Shown piece by piece: positions 43,123 through 54,813 of a stretch of DNA of 64,000 nucleotides (position 1 is its first letter; each line of letters begins with the position of its first letter). The notes under the pieces were generated by a model. That model made no database searches, was not told the origin of the DNA, and saw nothing but the letters and a program-made list of their open reading frames with translations. A program made the position numbers and the translations under genes. The DNA is from Lactifluus volemus (Eukaryota; Basidiomycota; Agaricomycetes; Russulales; Russulaceae), in the NCBI GenBank assembly GCA_022376515.1, contig WTXI01000001.1:868001-932000 (forward strand). Reading direction: 5' to 3'.

Positions 43123-43672
43123 GCTCCACTTTAAATTGAGGGAGGTCATCACCTAGTGTCATGACCTGGGTCTGACAAGGTCAGACCCCGACCCACCGTG
43201 ACCATCAATCATATGGGTCAAGAGTCCATGGGAAACTTCCATCAGGAATCACACAGCATTGAATAGGGATGTTTAAAGCTGGGCTGCCTGGGCACACTTG
43301 CATTTTGCATTTCATCAGCTTATATAACAAAATTTAAGATTCCACTGTGACCTTTTTGTGACAGACATGGTTGACACTGTAGGTATGGCCCTCATTTGAC
43401 CCTTGACTTAGTCAACTGATGCAATGTCTGACCTCAAGTCAGCCTGACCTGTACAACACTGGTGCCAGGAGGGTAGTGAAGGAGTGTTTTGTCATTTGCA
43501 GTAGCATTATACAACTGTATTGGGATACGTTCCATCCTGAGGTGACTTCAGGATGTCAGGATGGAACATATCCCAACACAGTTGAGTAGTGCTACTGCAA
43601 ATGATGAAACTCTCCCTCATTACCCTTCTGGCATTGAGCCAGGTGATAACCTCCCTCAATTTAAATTGGAGT
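43123..43672. mobile_element. MITE-like element with 32-base terminal inverted repeats and TA flanks
   Basis: The left end GCTCCACTTTAAATTGAGGG (continuing AGGTCATCACCT) and the reverse complement of the right end, ACTCCAATTTAAATTGAGGG (continuing AGGTTATCACCT), match at 29 of 32 positions. Both ends are directly flanked by TA (43121-43122 and 43673-43674), the target duplication of Tc1/mariner-type elements. The 550-base interior has no transposase frame. Inside it, 43463-43540 and 43556-43633 form a second, imperfect inverted repeat with about 78-base arms and a 15-base loop. Confidence 0.6.
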
Positions 43673-44127
43673 TAAGGAGACTCACCAGTAAGCTCAGATA
43701 AAAGGTGCTACAAAGATGACTCACTGATCCATTGCAGTTGTGGAATGCAACACATCGATTAATTGCCTGGGGATGGATCCCTTTCTTGCACACCATCATA
43801 TCAGGCAGAGACAACAGTATATAATGGACTACCTTGGATGTGCCATATGAACATGAAGACTTTGGAGAATGAGACCAGTTATCTAGTAGTAGCATTAGTA
43901 ATTTAGTAGTCACTATAAGATTTTCAAAATGTCAATGTTCTCATTTCACTCTCCCCCTCTCTGCACAGACTGTGTCTGCCTTGCTGTCACCCCATAAGCA
44001 ACCATGACATAAAACTTTGTTCTTCTCCCAAGGAGGTTCTCTTGTTGGGGAAGCTTGTGTGCTCTGAGTTTTAGTACTTCTCAAAGCATGGTCATAAGAC
44101 ATAAGGATACATACCAGCCACCTAGAG

Positions 44128-44253
44128 TTTATTATCTTGGTCTCCCATCCTGTCCCATCTTGGTAGCTCGTTCTGGCACCATCTTGTGGGAGGCACAGAC
44201 CAGCCCAGAGTGTGCTACCAAGATGGGACAGGATGGGAGACCAAGATAATAAA
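44128..44253. repeat. Perfect 40-base inverted repeat (hairpin)
   Basis: The arms 44128-44167 and 44214-44253 are exact reverse complements over 40 bases (left arm begins TTTATTATCTTGGTCTCCCA) with a 46-base loop. Perfect identity suggests recent origin. It could be a foldback element or the core of a small mobile element. I see no target duplication beyond the arms. Confidence 0.7.
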
Positions 44254-44694
44254 ATGATGCTTCCATCGCAGAAAGGGGAGTTTGAAGCCCGGAGTGAGGG
44301 TGCAAGAGATTTCCCATGGCCAATGCCTCCATGAGAGCCACAAATGGCAGATACTGACTAAAGCAAGGACTAGAGTTATTAATAATGCCCTCCACTGGAG
44401 GATAATTTGAGAAACAAGATGCAGTAGAAGGGAAGGATCTCACTCACTGGCAGGGCCATTGGGGATTCAGTTTGACAGTTAAGAGAGAAATCGTGTTGAA
44501 TACTATCAGTTTATACTACTAGTAGTATGGAATGCATAACCTCATTTGCATTCCACTTGCCTCGAGTCCCATGGAAAGGGATAGCGATCGCGTCTCCGCG
44601 CCGAGCATACTCTGGTAGGATGGAGGAAGTGAGCGCAACCATATTCCAGTCTGATTTTGTTCCCTCCGCCGCTCCCAATGTGTAGACTATTGTG

Positions 44695-45010
44695 GTGTTC
44701 AAGCTTCCTTGGAGAGGACTAACTTGAACTCGCATCGACAACTTTCTATACTTTGGGTTTGGGATAATCCGAGTCTTCATTCACGCCCGCTCTTTCACGC
44801 ACACATTTCCCTTCATTTCCCAGTTCGTTGCTTAGCCTCTAATACCAATTTTGTAGTTACGTTCACTGGAAACCCTACAGGATTGGTCAGATCTGGAGTA
44901 TTACAGAACCGGTTTTCATGAGATCATAGGTATTTGCTTAGCGGCCTCCCATTGAACTTCAGCGGCAAGGGAAACATGATCGCTACCGGATATTCCTTTC
45001 CGAGGGAGGC
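44695..45010. repeat. NGL2 3' end and downstream block (copy 2)
   Basis: Counterpart of 38468-38767. The 47-base block is at 44695-44741 and the longer block at about 44757-45010. The longer block overlaps the last ~30 codons of NGL2 (stop at 44918-44916), so this copy is the parental one for that part. Confidence 0.7.
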
Positions 45011-46852
45011 CGGGGTGAAGGTCCTCACTCGTATGCGGCCGAAGTAAGCGTGTAACAGAAGATTTCCGGTTGGGAGGATCGACGACCCAAATATAATCTG
45101 TAGAATTGCTAAGGTAGAATTTGAGTGAACAACAGCCGAATCTCACCTAGCACAGTTTGCCAGTAGTGTGTATAGCTTGTCCATTCGGGCTCATATGCGC
45201 CTCGTTGATGGGAGAGCAACTTCAGCCGTTCGCCACAGCGAGGAACGGAGCCAACGGTTCTTTCCAGAACCCTTTGACCTTCGTCATATAGACTGCGCGG
45301 AGGTGAGGGGATGGCAAATAGCTCCACCAATTCAGATGAGCTGAGCAAGCCATCAGCAAGTGAAGCCCCGCGAGCGTTGGTGATCACTCTGTCCGGATCG
45401 GGCTTTGCGCCGCCACCGTCTTCGTCTTCGTCTGTCGTGGCGGGGTTTGTGAGTGGTACGGAGGGATCCACCGAGACGTGCACGACGCGAGATTTTTCGA
45501 GAAGCTCTTCCTGGGCTTGTGTCAGCGTCTCTCCCGCCAGCAGAGCATAGCCGGGTTCTCCCGGGCTAAAATTAAAATCTATGTAAAGGAAGGTTTTTTT
45601 TTCAGTTAGTTCTGGAGTTGGGGAGAACACCACTGAATAAGATGTGATGTGTGACTTACCGCCCGCGAGAACGCAAGGCCAGGACAACAGGCCCAAATTT
45701 TCACGGTATTTAATAACCTCGCGAAGTAAGATGCCAGCCTGTCTGAAATAGACCGACCCGTGCCCCAAATGGTTACTCCCCAGGCACACAAAAGTAGAGA
45801 ACAAAAACACTACCTCGCACGCTCGTAAGCATAACTGGAAGGAAAGCAGAGTGAATCACAATAAAAGGGGAGTTAGCTTGTGCTCGCACAATTGCGACAG
45901 ATGCTGACTGACGACGGGTGCCAAAACAGGTGAGTCGTCGCGACTACATAGCCCTCACTGGGCTGCCCGACCTTTTGGAGGGCAACAATATTAGCTATGT
46001 TCTTCGTCCGAAAACTCAGGCCCTTGCACGACACGTTGGTTCCATCCAAGCGGATGTCTATATCGTCGTAGCAAAAGAAGAATTGCTCGCGAATCTCGAA
46101 AGCATCCTTGCGAAAGCCTATAAGACATCCATGCCTCTTCCTGGGTCCCGCTGCATACACATGGTCATAGTTGGCTTCCTTTAAGACAGGTGTCAGCTTG
46201 TCTAAACGATCAACTTCCTGGGGCACCGAGACCACATGAGCTCGTGGCGTCAGGCCATTAATTTGATCATTCTTACTTGAAGACACAGGATATCGGCATT
46301 CGTAGATAGGATTTCCTTGAAAAGCATATGCTCCCGCTGGGTTGATTTCAAACAGTCGCTATTGGGAAAAAGCTCGCGGCCTTGGGGATTTTTTGAGATG
46401 TGATTCGTATACGATTTAAAAGTGTTATCAGTCTCCACTTACGGACAAGACACTGAGCTAAGAGCTGAGAACAGTGGTATTAGTCCGGCAAAGAATTGCA
46501 CGTCCACAGACGCTGTGCACACGACCAGGAAATTACGAACATTCCACGTCATGACCCTCACAGACTGCAGGGCTTTTGAAGGGGGGTGTTGGACTGTCAA
46601 CCATGGCCGTTCTATAATTTGACCTTTTACGCGAATTGATGACGCTACACCGGCATTTTCAGCAGCGTTCTGTTTCTTCAATTGACGGGCCTCGCGAAGT
46701 GCGAGCTGCTCCGGAGTGAGTCTAAATGATGGTGTGGTCGGGTACATTGCTGTGCCAGAATTTGAAATACGAAACCATGCCCGGTTCCCGGTGCGTGTGC
46801 CCTCCGCCGGCGAGACGTGGAACAAACGTTGGGGGCACTGCTTCGGTAACAC
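44916..46852 (-). CDS. NGL2: CCR4-type RNA exonuclease Ngl2
   Basis: On the minus strand. It is an endonuclease/exonuclease/phosphatase-fold enzyme of the Ccr4/Nocturnin group. Yeast Ngl2 trims the 3' end of 5.8S rRNA. Motifs in order: VMTWN then LLAQCLVRRELFPNSD, REHMLFKEIL, ADILCLQEVDRLD (catalytic Glu), GPRKRHGCLIGF, GDFNFSPGEPGY (Asp and Asn), SYTHYW, DYIWVV, and SGSDHVSLAAEV (the SDH signature). About eight short introns all join in frame. The N-terminus from 46852 (MLPKQCPQRLFHVSPAEG) has a basic character; a second in-frame ATG at 46747 (MYPTTPSFRLT) is an alternative start. It is divergent from the M16C peptidase, with 128 bases between start codons. Confidence 0.87.
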
Positions 46853-46980
46853 TTGGCTTTTTTTGCCTGTTCCGCATGCATCGTCTATTGTCCTACTTTA
46901 TAAAACGTCCCACAACCCCGCCTTCAAGGTCCTTATTTTCTACCACTAGACCCCAACTTGCTCTAGCATTGCAACCTAAC

Positions 46981-49900
46981 ATGTCCCAAGCCAGGCATCC
47001 ACCCCCTTCATCCATCGTTCAAGAAAAGTTTGGGAACTTTGATCTCATAAAGCGCGTCAAGCTTGGTTTCTCGGATATCACGGCTTCTAGTTGGTGTAGC
47101 AGGGTCACCGGTCTCAAAGTTGTTCACTTGGATTATGAGGGTGAGCCACCTCGCGATTGCCGCCTACACCTCTTTTGCGCCTCGTGTTTACTCTGTGAAC
47201 AGCCCCCATCGTGAACGGTTACTTTGTAGTGGCTACTGAAAGTGCGCAAGCTCTTATATCTCACAAGATTGTGCTTGTCTGACAATACACAGTCTTTAAT
47301 GACACTGGTTGTCCGCATACACTAGAGCAGTGAGTACATGTCGACCACACGTGGTTCCGTGCCTGACCTAGTCACCTCTCGAGTCTCGTCTTCATGGGTT
47401 CCGAAAATTACCCTTACAAGGGCATAATAGACCACTTTGCGAATCGTGGTTTCTCCAACGGTACCAACGCATGGACTGACACGGACCACACGGCCTACAC
47501 CGTCTCTACCGCAGGAGAGGCCGGATTTTTGCAAATCCTCCCTATATATGTTGATCATATCCTATACCCTACTATCACGAAAGCTGGGTTCATTACAGAG
47601 GTTTGTCAAGGCCCCCTCTCACTTGCACCACTCTGACTAGCTTCACAAATAGGTGCATCACATTAACCCACAAGGTGAGAATTCGGGTGTGGTCTACTCT
47701 GAAATGCAAGGTCGGGAAAACACTTCCGGGGACCTCATGTCATTGCAGTACGTCACGATCCGCACATATAGTCCCATTGTCCTGACACTTCATGCCTCTC
47801 AGGGCGCAACGATTGCTTAATCCTCCTGCGAGCGCTTACCGAAGTGAAACTGGTGGTTTGATGGAGGCCCTTCGAAAACTCACTGTTGAGCAAAGTGACC
47901 AATTATTGTCCTTCTCTTATGCTAGGGGCTGACAAATCCCAGTTCGCGAATACCATAGAACTTACTATGTCCCTCACAATTTGTCTCTCATTGTTTCCGG
48001 GAAGCTCTCCAGTGGGACAGAAGCGTTACTTTCTGTTGTGCAGACAAAAGTCGAGCCCAGCATCATATCTCACGGGCAAGGCAAAGGTTCCAACCCCCCT
48101 GGTTGGAAACGACCCTTCATGGAGACGCCCAGTGCTCGCCGGGAACCTATCAAAGAATCCCTTGAGCGCACGGTGGAGTTCCCGGAAAAGGATGAGAGTA
48201 CAGGAGAGTTGATGATAAATTACATGGGTCCTCCAATGAATAATCTTCTTGAATCGAAGGTGTGCATTCTCTACCCCATAATGCTACGCCTTTACTCACC
48301 ACGTCACAGGCAATCGAAGTTCTTGGCTCATACCTCACGTCCTCTGCCACGGCCCCTCTCAATAAGGAGTTTATAGAAATAGAATCTCCTCTCTGGTATG
48401 CCCTGATCCTTCCCCTCTCCGACAATGGCTCTCACTGGTTGCAGCACTTTCATCTATGTCGGTGAGGAGAGCCGAGCGACGCTCTCCGATTTGATGATCT
48501 ACGTTGGTTCTGTCCCTACGGAGCACTTGAACACATTCGACGTTAAGCTTCACGAGAGCTTCCGCCGTATCGTGAGGGAGGGTATACACGTTGATCGCAT
48601 GTCGATGGTGATTGATCGGGAGGAACGTCAGGTATTTTCCCCCTACTCATGCTATTTGCGATTTTTCTCACAGGTCCCAAGTTTCGCAGCAGGCTGGAAT
48701 CAGACGGAGGAGACTTGTTCTCAACAACCATGATTGCTGACTTTTTGTACGGACGTTTGGATGGTTCACAGATCGAGGAAGCTTTGGATGAAATCAGGCT
48801 CTACAACACGTTGAGAACCTGGTCAAATACACAATGGACCAGTCTCATCCAAAAGTGCGTCCACATTCCCAGAATATTCGTTCACGCTCCTATAAGTATT
48901 GCAACTTTATAGATACTTTGTTGATCCAAAGCGGGTTATTGTTCGCGGAAAGCCTTCTGCAGCAGTCGCCGATCGCCTCGAAAAGGAGGAAAAGGCTCGC
49001 ATCGCGAAACAAAAAGAGGCTCTGGGTCCCGAAGGTTTGGCCCAGAAAGCTAAAGAACTCGAAGGGGCCAAGGCCGAACATGATAGACCGATACCTACCG
49101 ATATTTTGAAATCTTTCCCCGTCCCGAGTGTGAAAACCATTTCTTGGATCCCCGTACAAAGTATTCAGCAAGCTGGAATCGGCCGCCAGAGCAGGACACC
49201 CAGTGTAGAAAACGATGTTAGCCGTCACGTGAATACAGACGGTTCCCCTCTACCATTTTTCGTCCAGTATGACCACGTAAAGGTATTATCCGTCCTTTCT
49301 TCTAATGACATGCTACAAGCTCATGCTTGTCACGGTAGTCTAAATTTGTCAGCGTTAGCGCCTATTTATCCCTGGCTAATCTGCCTAGCCACTTGCGCCC
49401 GTATGAACATTGCGTTCTTCTGCTGTTTCACGTACTCATAGTCCTTTCAGGTACATTCAACCGTACCTTAGTTCCTTCTTCTCTCTGCCCGTGAATCGCC
49501 AGTCTGGTGAACACCTCTCTCACGAGGAAGTTGTTGATCAACTCGACGATCAAACGGTTTCTTACGAAGTCGGCCTCGGTATCTCAGCAAGATTTTCTGA
49601 GACTCTGCGTATTACTATACGCGTAGAAGTAGCCAAGTATGAGCTGGCGGTCGCTTGGCTGAGAGACTTACTGTATGGCAGTAAATTTACCATGGAGAGG
49701 TCCGTGTCGTTCCCTCATCGATCTTACAAACCGGAGTGACAACGAATCGAACAGGCTCCAGATCACAGTTGCTCAAATTCAACAAGCATTGCCTGGGCTC
49801 AAGCGTGATGGGAGTACTGTTCTCTCGGCTGTTACGAACGAGTTGCTACATGCAGAGAACTGCACGACTCGGGCTAGTGGGGTCCTCATTCAATCTGAGT

Positions 49901-51243
49901 TCATTCGAACTCTCGCAGAAAAGATCCAGGATAGCCCCGAAGAAGTCATCCAAGCCTTTGAAGATATTCGCAGGATCAGTGAGGGCCTTCTGCACAACTC
50001 AAGCCGATTTTACTTAACGACACCTACTAGTTACTGACCCTACCGGCGTTAGATTCTCCGTCACAGGAAATGTATTGAGTGTTCCCAAACCGCGAAGTGT
50101 TTGGAAGAAGTACTTTGGCGACGCTCTTCCTGTGAGCTGGGTTGTGTACACAGACGGACTTCTCGCTGACCTAATCCCACTGTCTAAGGAGGCACCATTA
50201 TCGTCTGTCCCCATGTTATCTGATACTCTTAGCGAGGTCGGCCGAAATCCAGTGAGACAGGTAACATTGTTATTTTCTCTCATGTACCGAACGTAGGACT
50301 GACTTCGTTGCCTAGGCCATCGTCATTACCCTTCCCACCATTGAAAGCTCGTTCGTCAACCATGTCGGGAAAGGCATCCAAGGATTCAATCATCCCGACT
50401 ATCCCGCTCTTCGAGTTGCAGCAGAAGTTCTGAGTGCGACGGAGAGTTTCCTATGGGTAAGTAATAGTCCATCTTCAATCCCTTGTGCGTCCCAAAATAT
50501 TCCCCTAGCGGTATATCCGAGGCTCTGGACTAGCGTATGGTGCATATGTCGGGATTGATCTCGAGGCTGGCAGGGTCACGTTTTCACTTTACCGGGTACG
50601 TAGTATCCTTCGACTACAGCTTCCAGCCTGACGGCCTTCCTGTTGGCAGAGCTCAAACAGCCTTGAAGCCTTCAAACAAGCGGCCATAGTTGTTCGTAGT
50701 CTTGTCGATGGCTCAGTGTGTACCTCCATGTCAAGACTAGAGTCCTTCTGAATACCTTTCAGATCACACTCGATGAGACTGCACTGGACGCCGCCAAGAG
50801 TAGTATTGTCTACGACGTAACGAAAAGCGTCTCGACTCCTGGCAGCGCGGTTCGTGGACGTTTATCTGTTTGTTTGTCGTGCTGACGCATGTCCTGTCTC
50901 GCAGGCAATGACATCGTTTATGAACCAAGCACTCAAAGGCGTGCCACAAAACCAGAACATAGATCTCCTCGAAAAGTTCTCAGAGGTCGGCAAAGACGAT
51001 GTGCTACGAGTACTGCGACAGTACTTCATCCCCGTGTTCGATGCTTCGACTTCGGTCGTGGTGTCGGTAACTGCGCCAGGGAAAGCGGACGAAATAAGTG
51101 AAGGGTTGGAACAAGCGGGCTTTGTCGTCGAGAGACGGGCACTAGATGTTGGGTCTGAGGAGACGTGGGACTTTGAGGACGAGAACGAAAGTGGGGACGA
51201 GACTGAGACTGAGAGCGACGTGGGAAGTGGTCGCCACAATTAA
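46981..51243 (+). CDS. M16C insulinase-like metallopeptidase (Sdd3/YOL098C type)
   Basis: A large multi-exon gene of about 1,000 residues. The inverted zinc motif HxxEH is present as PHTLEHLVFMGSENYPYKG once the intron inside it is removed. Also seen: WTDTDHTAYTVSTAG, HHINPQGENSGVVYSEMQGREN, YYVPHNLSLIVSGKL, then a Lys/Glu-rich helix (RLEKEEKARIAKQKEAL) and the second M16 half (QTVSYEVGLGISARFSETL). The family is that of yeast Sdd3, a cytosolic M16C protein of unclear substrate. The C-terminus is strongly acidic (DFEDENESGDETETESD). The introns I tested near 47340, 47890, 48640, 48860, 49280, 49410, 49990 and 50460 are in phase. The start MSQARHPPP at 46981 fits the divergent promoter. No frameshift found. 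Confidence 0.85.
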
Positions 51244-51339
51244 TCCCCTCTCCTCTTTTTTTTTCTAGTCGCGCATTTGTAATTTAATGCAGAAGGACAA
51301 GAAAATAATGGGCTAGATCTAGGTAGACTTCAGGGGGTA

Positions 51340-52827
51340 TCACATTGGATTTACTTTCTTGTCCTCGAGGGTACTTGTTTCCGTTTCGGCTTGTGTGGCT
51401 TGCTCACCCACGACCTCAATCCGCTTTTCCGTTGCCTGCCCCGGTTTCAGCTCGACATTTTCTAAGAAATCGTTCTCGACGAGAAAATGAATGGCTTGAG
51501 AGAGATTGGACACGGTCATACGGATCTCAGGAAGTAAAAGCTAGACGAGCGTACCAGTTTATCAGCATGGACAGGAGCTACACAGTAGATATATGCACTC
51601 ACGTTACGAAGCAGAGATGACCGTGGTGCGAAGGGATTTGGTGGAGGCCTTTTAGGCTGAGGTGGTGGTGCCCTTCGAGGATAATTCGCGGGCTGCTCCT
51701 TTACGACAATTGGCGGCTGGGCGGCAGCAGGAACAGCAGCATGAACAGGAGAAGAACCAGCGATACCAGGAGTACCAAGAGGTGGTATTGGGGATGTGAG
51801 CGGAGAATGGTCATGTGGCTGCACTTTCTCAGCATCTATGGAAGATTCGTAATCCTCGATCCCAGGCGGTCGTCTGGCGGAAAGCACCTCTGGTGCGTCG
51901 TTATCCGAAGCTGAATCCGAATCCAAATGCGACGTGTCGTCCGTTGCAGGCGGCACGCATGGCTGACGTTCCGCCACCATTGGCGATGGCAGAGTTGTCG
52001 GTGCAGAGGTGACGAGCATGAGACCCGCATCGTGTCGCCCGGGCCTTTGACCCCTACCACGTCCTGCTGCGCTACCACGTCCACGTCCACGTCCTCGACC
52101 AAAACTATCTCCGCCGCGGCCCCTGTTCGTCCTCGACGCCTCTGCATCTCTGAATGGAGGCCTGAGACGTTTGTTTCGGGCGAACGCGGAGTTATCCATG
52201 TGGTGATGCAGCTGCAGCGCACCGCCACCACTCGCAATGGCTTCTTCAAGCTTACGCTTCTTCTCCGCGACGCGCGCGGTTGTCGGCCAGCGGCGCTTGC
52301 GCTCCGCGACCCACGCCTCGATGTCTTCGGGCGTGTCGAGACGTACGTTCGTGCCCAAGATGGGAATCGGCTTCCTACGCAGGTTAAATGAAAAACGAGT
52401 TCAGCAAACATTCCTTTGATTTTTATGTATATACGCACCCTTTTAGGCTTGGGTCAGTATCCCAGTCCGGCTGATGCTTGCGAGTCTGCCAGCCTGGTGG
52501 ATATATCAAATGGCGGTCCATCATATGTATCTCGACAGAGTTTGCAGAGCCTGTGAATGTACAACCATAATATGTACACTTGCTCTTTCCTGGTGTGCAC
52601 CAATGCATGACTGGCGCGGCACGAGAAGGGCGAGAATTGCTGGTATTACTGGACACATAATTAAACGAGGTAGATGGAACTGCGAGGGGATTGTAAGTGG
52701 AAGAATAAGCATAGCCTTGGGCATTAACGTGTTGATTTTGAGTGGGATAGTGGGGTGTGAGAATAGAATAAGGGTTGGCAAGCGAGCTAGTCAACGACTT
52801 GACAATGTCAGAGTGAGAGTTGACCAT
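51340..52827 (-). CDS. NUFIP1-like box C/D snoRNP assembly factor
   Basis: On the minus strand with three exons, about 420 residues. NUFIP1/Rsa1 proteins bridge box C/D snoRNP assembly with the R2TP complex. The decisive block is the NUFIP1 domain: KPIPILGTNVRLDTPEDIE, then WVAERKRRWPT. Upstream is a C2H2-like finger (CTYYGCTFTGSANSVEIHMMDRH) and downstream an RGG-type stretch (GRGRGRGRGSAAGRGRGQ). A Pro-rich region leads to the conserved C-terminus (SSLLRNLLLPEIRMTVSNL, then FLVENDFL). Stop TGA at 51342-51340. I chose the ATG at 52827 (MVNSHSDIVKSL); an in-frame hydrophobic extension upstream to 53070 is probably untranslated. Confidence 0.8.
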
Positions 52828-53357
52828 TACACCAATGACGGCAAATCCGGCCCGGTACGTGATAAAATAAACGAATTTTAATACGGTTAAAACATCGCAC
52901 GGTACTGGTAGCACTAGCACAATTGCACAGGCAGTACGGTAAAGGTCTATTAAGAGACCGACAGCCGACAGTAGATACGTACAGGGAATGACTGGAAAAT
53001 GCACATACATCGCATCTGGAGTGGAGAAACTGAAAGGACGAAGGAGACACGCACGAGGCAGCCCAGTCACAAGGCGAGTGAGGAGGGAAAGAGGACTGCG
53101 AGGACAAGGAATCGACTTTTATGTTTTCAAGGGAACAAGCTCAAAGAATTTGACGATCAGGGAGGGATGATAAGACGTTTATGCGAGAGGTCCATCGTGA
53201 CCTGTGCAATAACGACGCAGTGAGAAAAATGAGATGATCGATACATGTATATGAACACTAGTGGGTCAAGGCCCGTGAATATAATCCCAACAATAGCCGT
53301 TGCGAATGCCTGGAAAGCGGAACGTCGGTGTGAAGGGCTCGATTTGTGGCAAGAGAC
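52828..53357. other. Intergenic region
   Basis: About 530 bases: promoter and leader of the NUFIP1-like gene, and the 3' region of the KH protein gene. No gene seen. Confidence 0.35.
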
Positions 53358-54471
53358 TTAGTCCTGAGTTTCCTCCTCTTGGCTCTGCTCTTTCCCAACA
53401 CGCCTCTCCTTTTCACTCTCCAGCTGGTTGTACAGCAAGAAAAGAGCCTTCTCGTTAGCCTCTGGAGTACCGACGATGGTGAACATGCGTTCTCCCGTCT
53501 CGTCATGTGGTGCCTTGGCAATGGAAATCTTGGAGCCAGAGAGGCGCCTAATCTCGGTAATTTTGGTACCACCACGGCCAATGATGCAGCCAACCATATC
53601 GGATGGTATGGAGATATTTTGAGTGCGAAGATTAGCAGGATTTCCCGATGTTGGCGAGGGAGGGCTAGGGGGTCGTGCGTTAGAGTCACCATTAGCACGC
53701 CTGCCATTGAAGCTGGAAGGATAGGCGTGAGAACGCCGGCCGCTGGAGCGCTCATCGGCCACGCCTGGATCATAGAGGACGGTACCGAGGCCCCTCTCCC
53801 AGTCTTCTAATAGACATTTGCCTATTTCTTCGATGGCACGGCCGATAGCCTCGGGTGAACCTTGAACGTCAACAATGCGCTCGGTCGACTGGGGAAGAAT
53901 CTCCTTGGAAGCGACCATGCGTGCACCAGAGCCATCTTGAATAGCCTTTATTTTTAGACCGCTGCGGCCTATGATGGTACCCATGAGGTTGTGTGAGATC
54001 AAGAGGCGCATAGAAGTATGGGCAGTGGCGGTGGTGGAGACGGTAGGAGAAGAGGGGTTCGCATCAACGAGCTGAGCAATAATGAGAGCATATGCCTTTG
54101 AAGAAAGGAGTCAGGTTGACGTGTAATGTGTCAATAAATTGCGTGAACACACTTTTGCAACACTTTCGACGGAACCACTGATGCTTAGGACACGGTCATG
54201 TATGCCGGGTAAATTTCTGCTGACACCTGCTTTGACTCCGGTTTGTTCACGGAGGTCGGCAACATTTTTACCACCTTTTCCTATGATGACGCCAGCGTCC
54301 TTCGTGCTCACAAGAGCACGGAGGGTAAGGACGTCACGGCCGGATGGAGAGGGGGATCTAGAACCCTGAGGAGAGGCTAAAAAGAAAGTGAACACGGGAA
54401 ATAAAGGTAAATGCGGGAGTGAAAAGAGACGTACAGGAACCACGGGCATGATTAGGGGAGTCGGAAGACAT
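53358..54471 (-). CDS. Three-KH-domain RNA-binding protein (PCBP/Pbp2-like)
   Basis: On the minus strand, starting at 54471 (MSSDSPNHARGS). It has three KH domains, each with a GxxG loop: GVIIGKGGKNVADLREQTG, GTIIGRSGLKIKAIQDGSG and GCIIGRGGTKITEIRRLSG. KH domains bind C- or U-rich single-stranded RNA. Three-KH proteins of this layout (poly(C)-binding proteins; yeast Pbp2/Hek2) control mRNA stability, localisation and telomere functions. A Ser/Pro-rich linker (GRRSHAYPSSFNGRR) separates KH2 and KH3, and the C-terminus is charged (EKERRVGKEQSQEEE). The C-terminal KH ends in VGTPEANEKALFLLYNQL. Two introns, intact. It is divergent from the PL8 gene. Confidence 0.85.
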
Positions 54472-54813
54472 GAAAGAGAGAGGGAAGGAAAGAGGAGGAG
54501 AAGGAGACGAGGAAGGGGGCGGAGGGTGAGAGGTGAGGAAAGGAAGGGAAAGGAAAGCGATAACAGCTGAGGGGTGCACCGAGGGGGTGAGCGCGGCGGA
54601 CGAAAAGCGAGGCGCGAGTGCTGTGGTGTGCTGAGACAACTTTGACTCAGATTTAATTAATCGGTCGGCGTTTTCCGTCCGACTTGATGTGCAGCATACA
54701 TTTGCTCTGATGTTACAGATATCAGTTCTATCCTTCCGGCCTTTCTCCTCCCACTACAAAGTCTCTCCGTAGTCCCCCTCTCGGCCTCGAGAGCTTCCGC
54801 TCTTTTATTCCCC
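54472..54813. promoter_or_regulatory. Bidirectional promoter between KH protein and PL8 lyase
   Basis: The 342 bases between two divergent start codons. The KH-proximal part is strongly purine-rich on the plus strand (GGAGGAGAAGG type, 54475-54560) and so pyrimidine-rich in the direction of that gene. A C/T-rich tract lies before the PL8 ATG. No TATA box on either side. Confidence 0.4.

Larger units (their letters stand above)
42890..44694. other. Repeat-rich non-coding stretch
   Basis: Apart from the first F-box exon (up to 42999), this 1.8 kb holds no gene I can support. It carries the terminal-inverted-repeat element at 43123-43672 and the hairpin at 44128-44253. Open frames here, such as the pair over the hairpin that give matching proteins on both strands, are by-products of those inverted repeats. 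Confidence 0.5.

Noticed and set aside
44055..44443. Overlapping plus and minus frames giving nearly the same protein
   Set aside because: They are the two strands of the perfect hairpin at 44128-44253, not two genes.
38721..44741. 47-base direct repeats read as LTR or transposon ends of a 6-kb element
   Set aside because: The repeats are too short for LTRs, do not start or end in TG..CA, no transposon protein lies between them, and the 250-base NGL2-derived block beside them explains them better as part of a duplication.
48634..48680. Apparent phase break in the M16C peptidase after EERQ
   Set aside because: Using the acceptor CCCAAG instead of the nearer CACAG gives an in-phase join to FRSRLESDGG.
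52828..53070. Hydrophobic N-terminal extension of the NUFIP1-like protein
   Set aside because: It is in frame but membrane-like and unlike the family; it is more likely leader sequence, and MVNSHSD at 52827 is a better start.
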